A DNA stretch of 64,000 nucleotides from Pseudomonadota bacterium (GTDB taxonomy: Bacteria > Pseudomonadota > Alphaproteobacteria > Rhizobiales > Rhizobiaceae): positions 31,912-95,911 of the forward strand of contig JAEWPB010000125.1 of assembly GCA_023399465.1 (NCBI GenBank), given 5' to 3'. The notes under the pieces were generated by a model. That model worked only from the letters and a program-made list of their open reading frames with translations, made no database searches and was not told where the DNA came from. Position numbers and translations under genes: made by a program. Positions 63,184 to 64,000 of the stretch are shown here, one piece after another; positions within the stretch are counted from its first letter, which is position 1; each line of letters starts with the position of its first letter.

Positions 63184-64000
63184 ATGTCGAAGGGACGCCA
63201 GAAAGTGGCGGCGAAAGCCAGAACCCTTGCGGTTCTGGTCGCGGTCATGTCCGCCTATGGTTATTGGGGGCCGGGGCTTTCCGCTCGCGCCCAGGAAAGG
63301 TTGATCAATCTCGGCAGCGCGGTCCAGCAGATAACGCTGCCGCCGAACGATACGATGACGATCAATACCGGCAAGCCGTTCGGCGACCTGGTGATCGGCA
63401 GCGCGGAACTGATCGATGTCGTGCCGCTCACCGACAGATCGCTTTTCATACGCGGCAAGAACCTCGGCGCCACCAACATCTCGGTCTATGACGACAGCAG
63501 GAAGCTGCTCGGCGTCATCGACGTCCGGGTCACCAGCGACTTTTCCGAGGTGGCCGCAGCCATTCGCTCGGTCGCGCCCTCGGCACAGGTGCGGGTGCTC
63601 AACTCCGACAATCGCATCCGCCTGACCGGCAACGTGCGCGACTCCGGCGAATTGCGGCGGATCGTGGAAACCGCCCAGGCCTATTCGGACCTGCCGGTCA
63701 TGAACCAGTTGCGGGTCACCAGCTCGCAGCAGGTGATGCTGGAAGTACGCATCATCGAGGCGTCGCGCCAGACCGGCCGCGACCTCGGCATTGGCTGGGC
63801 CGGACAGGGCAACAACGCAATCGGCAAGGCGACCACCAGCCTGGGCATCGGCGTGCTTGACAAGCAACTGGCCCTGACGCTGAAAGATCCCAAGGGCGCG
63901 GCAACGGGCATGCAGCCCTTTGGGCAGCTGATCGCCAAGGTGCTGGAAATTTCCGGCGGTCGTATCGACGTCGTCATCAATGCGCTGGAGCAGAAGGGAC
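63184..64000 (+). CDS. cpaC: Flp pilus secretin CpaC/RcpA (partial, runs off window)
   Basis: The reading frame is open from ATG 63184 to the window edge (at least 272 residues); the C-terminal secretin ring is outside. A signal peptide precedes the N-terminal pilus-secretin domain (NTGKPFGDLVIGSAELIDVVPLTDRSLFIRGKN in parts) and a BON-like domain (VRVLNSDNRIRLTGNV). VMLEVRIIEASRQTGRDLGI begins the secretin core. It forms the outer-membrane channel for the Flp pilus. Confidence 0.95.
   Translation, partial: MSKGRQKVAAKARTLAVLVAVMSAYGYWGPGLSARAQERLINLGSAVQQITLPPNDTMTINTGKPFGDLVIGSAELIDVVPLTDRSLFIRGKNLGATNISVYDDSRKLLGVIDVRVTSDFSEVAAAIRSVAPSAQVRVLNSDNRIRLTGNVRDSGELRRIVETAQAYSDLPVMNQLRVTSSQQVMLEVRIIEASRQTGRDLGIGWAGQGNNAIGKATTSLGIGVLDKQLALTLKDPKGAATGMQPFGQLIAKVLEISGGRIDVVINALEQKG

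Overview
The window is GC-rich, densely coded DNA from an alphaproteobacterium, most likely Hyphomicrobiales (Rhizobiales: Rhizobiaceae/Phyllobacteriaceae grade). Support for this comes from a rhizobial-style EPS locus with an ExoY-like initiator, a Gfo/Idh/MocA plus RbsABC-type sugar operon, a polyamine-type ABC cassette, decayed IS3 and serine-recombinase remnants, and a tad/cpa pilus locus with a CtrA-type site ahead of the pilin gene. The genus cannot be fixed from the sequence alone.

Layout. (1) 316-7629 (+): a type I secretion module with a glycine-rich low-complexity protein, a 667-residue protein with a private degenerate repeat, an ABC exporter with a long disordered N-terminus, and a membrane-fusion protein. 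The first two genes look like the dedicated cargo. (2) 7759-13961 (-): a tightly coupled five-gene catabolic operon. It encodes a NicX-like ring-opening dioxygenase, an acyl-CoA-dehydrogenase-like flavoprotein, an SRPBCC/alpha-beta-hydrolase fusion, a TetR regulator, and a glutamine-synthetase-like enzyme fused in frame to the C-terminal third of an amino-acid permease. A near-perfect 20-bp palindrome lies 40 bp upstream. (3) 14339-32921, both strands: a Wzx/Wzy-type exopolysaccharide locus with chain-length protein, ExoY-like initiator, flippase, polymerase/ligase, Wza-like export protein, WecB/WecC/WecG-type genes for N-acetylmannosaminuronic acid, and a CapK-like/AAC(3)-like/toroid/heparinase-like modification block. 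(4) 33175-42879: a sugar-uptake and oxidation operon (RbsB/A/C-type ABC, a D-apionate-lactonase-like protein, a Gfo/Idh/MocA dehydrogenase, an aldo-keto reductase, and LrgA/LrgB) with a divergent SDR and sulfurtransferase. It resembles D-apiose catabolism. (5) 44136-52765 (-): narKGHJI plus a parvulin PPIase, bracketed by IS3-family debris. (6) 53062-54240: IS and serine-recombinase remains. (7) 54473-60114: an SDR plus a spermidine/putrescine-type ABC cassette with a divergent LuxR-type regulator. (8) 60282-64000: a TPR lipoprotein, cpaA, flp pilin, cpaB and the start of cpaC, which runs off the window.

The least conventional parts are the secretion cargo pair, the glutamine-synthetase/permease chimera inside the NicX-like operon, and the IS-framed respiratory nitrate reductase island. 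Functional names rest on motif and family recognition by eye; no database search was run.
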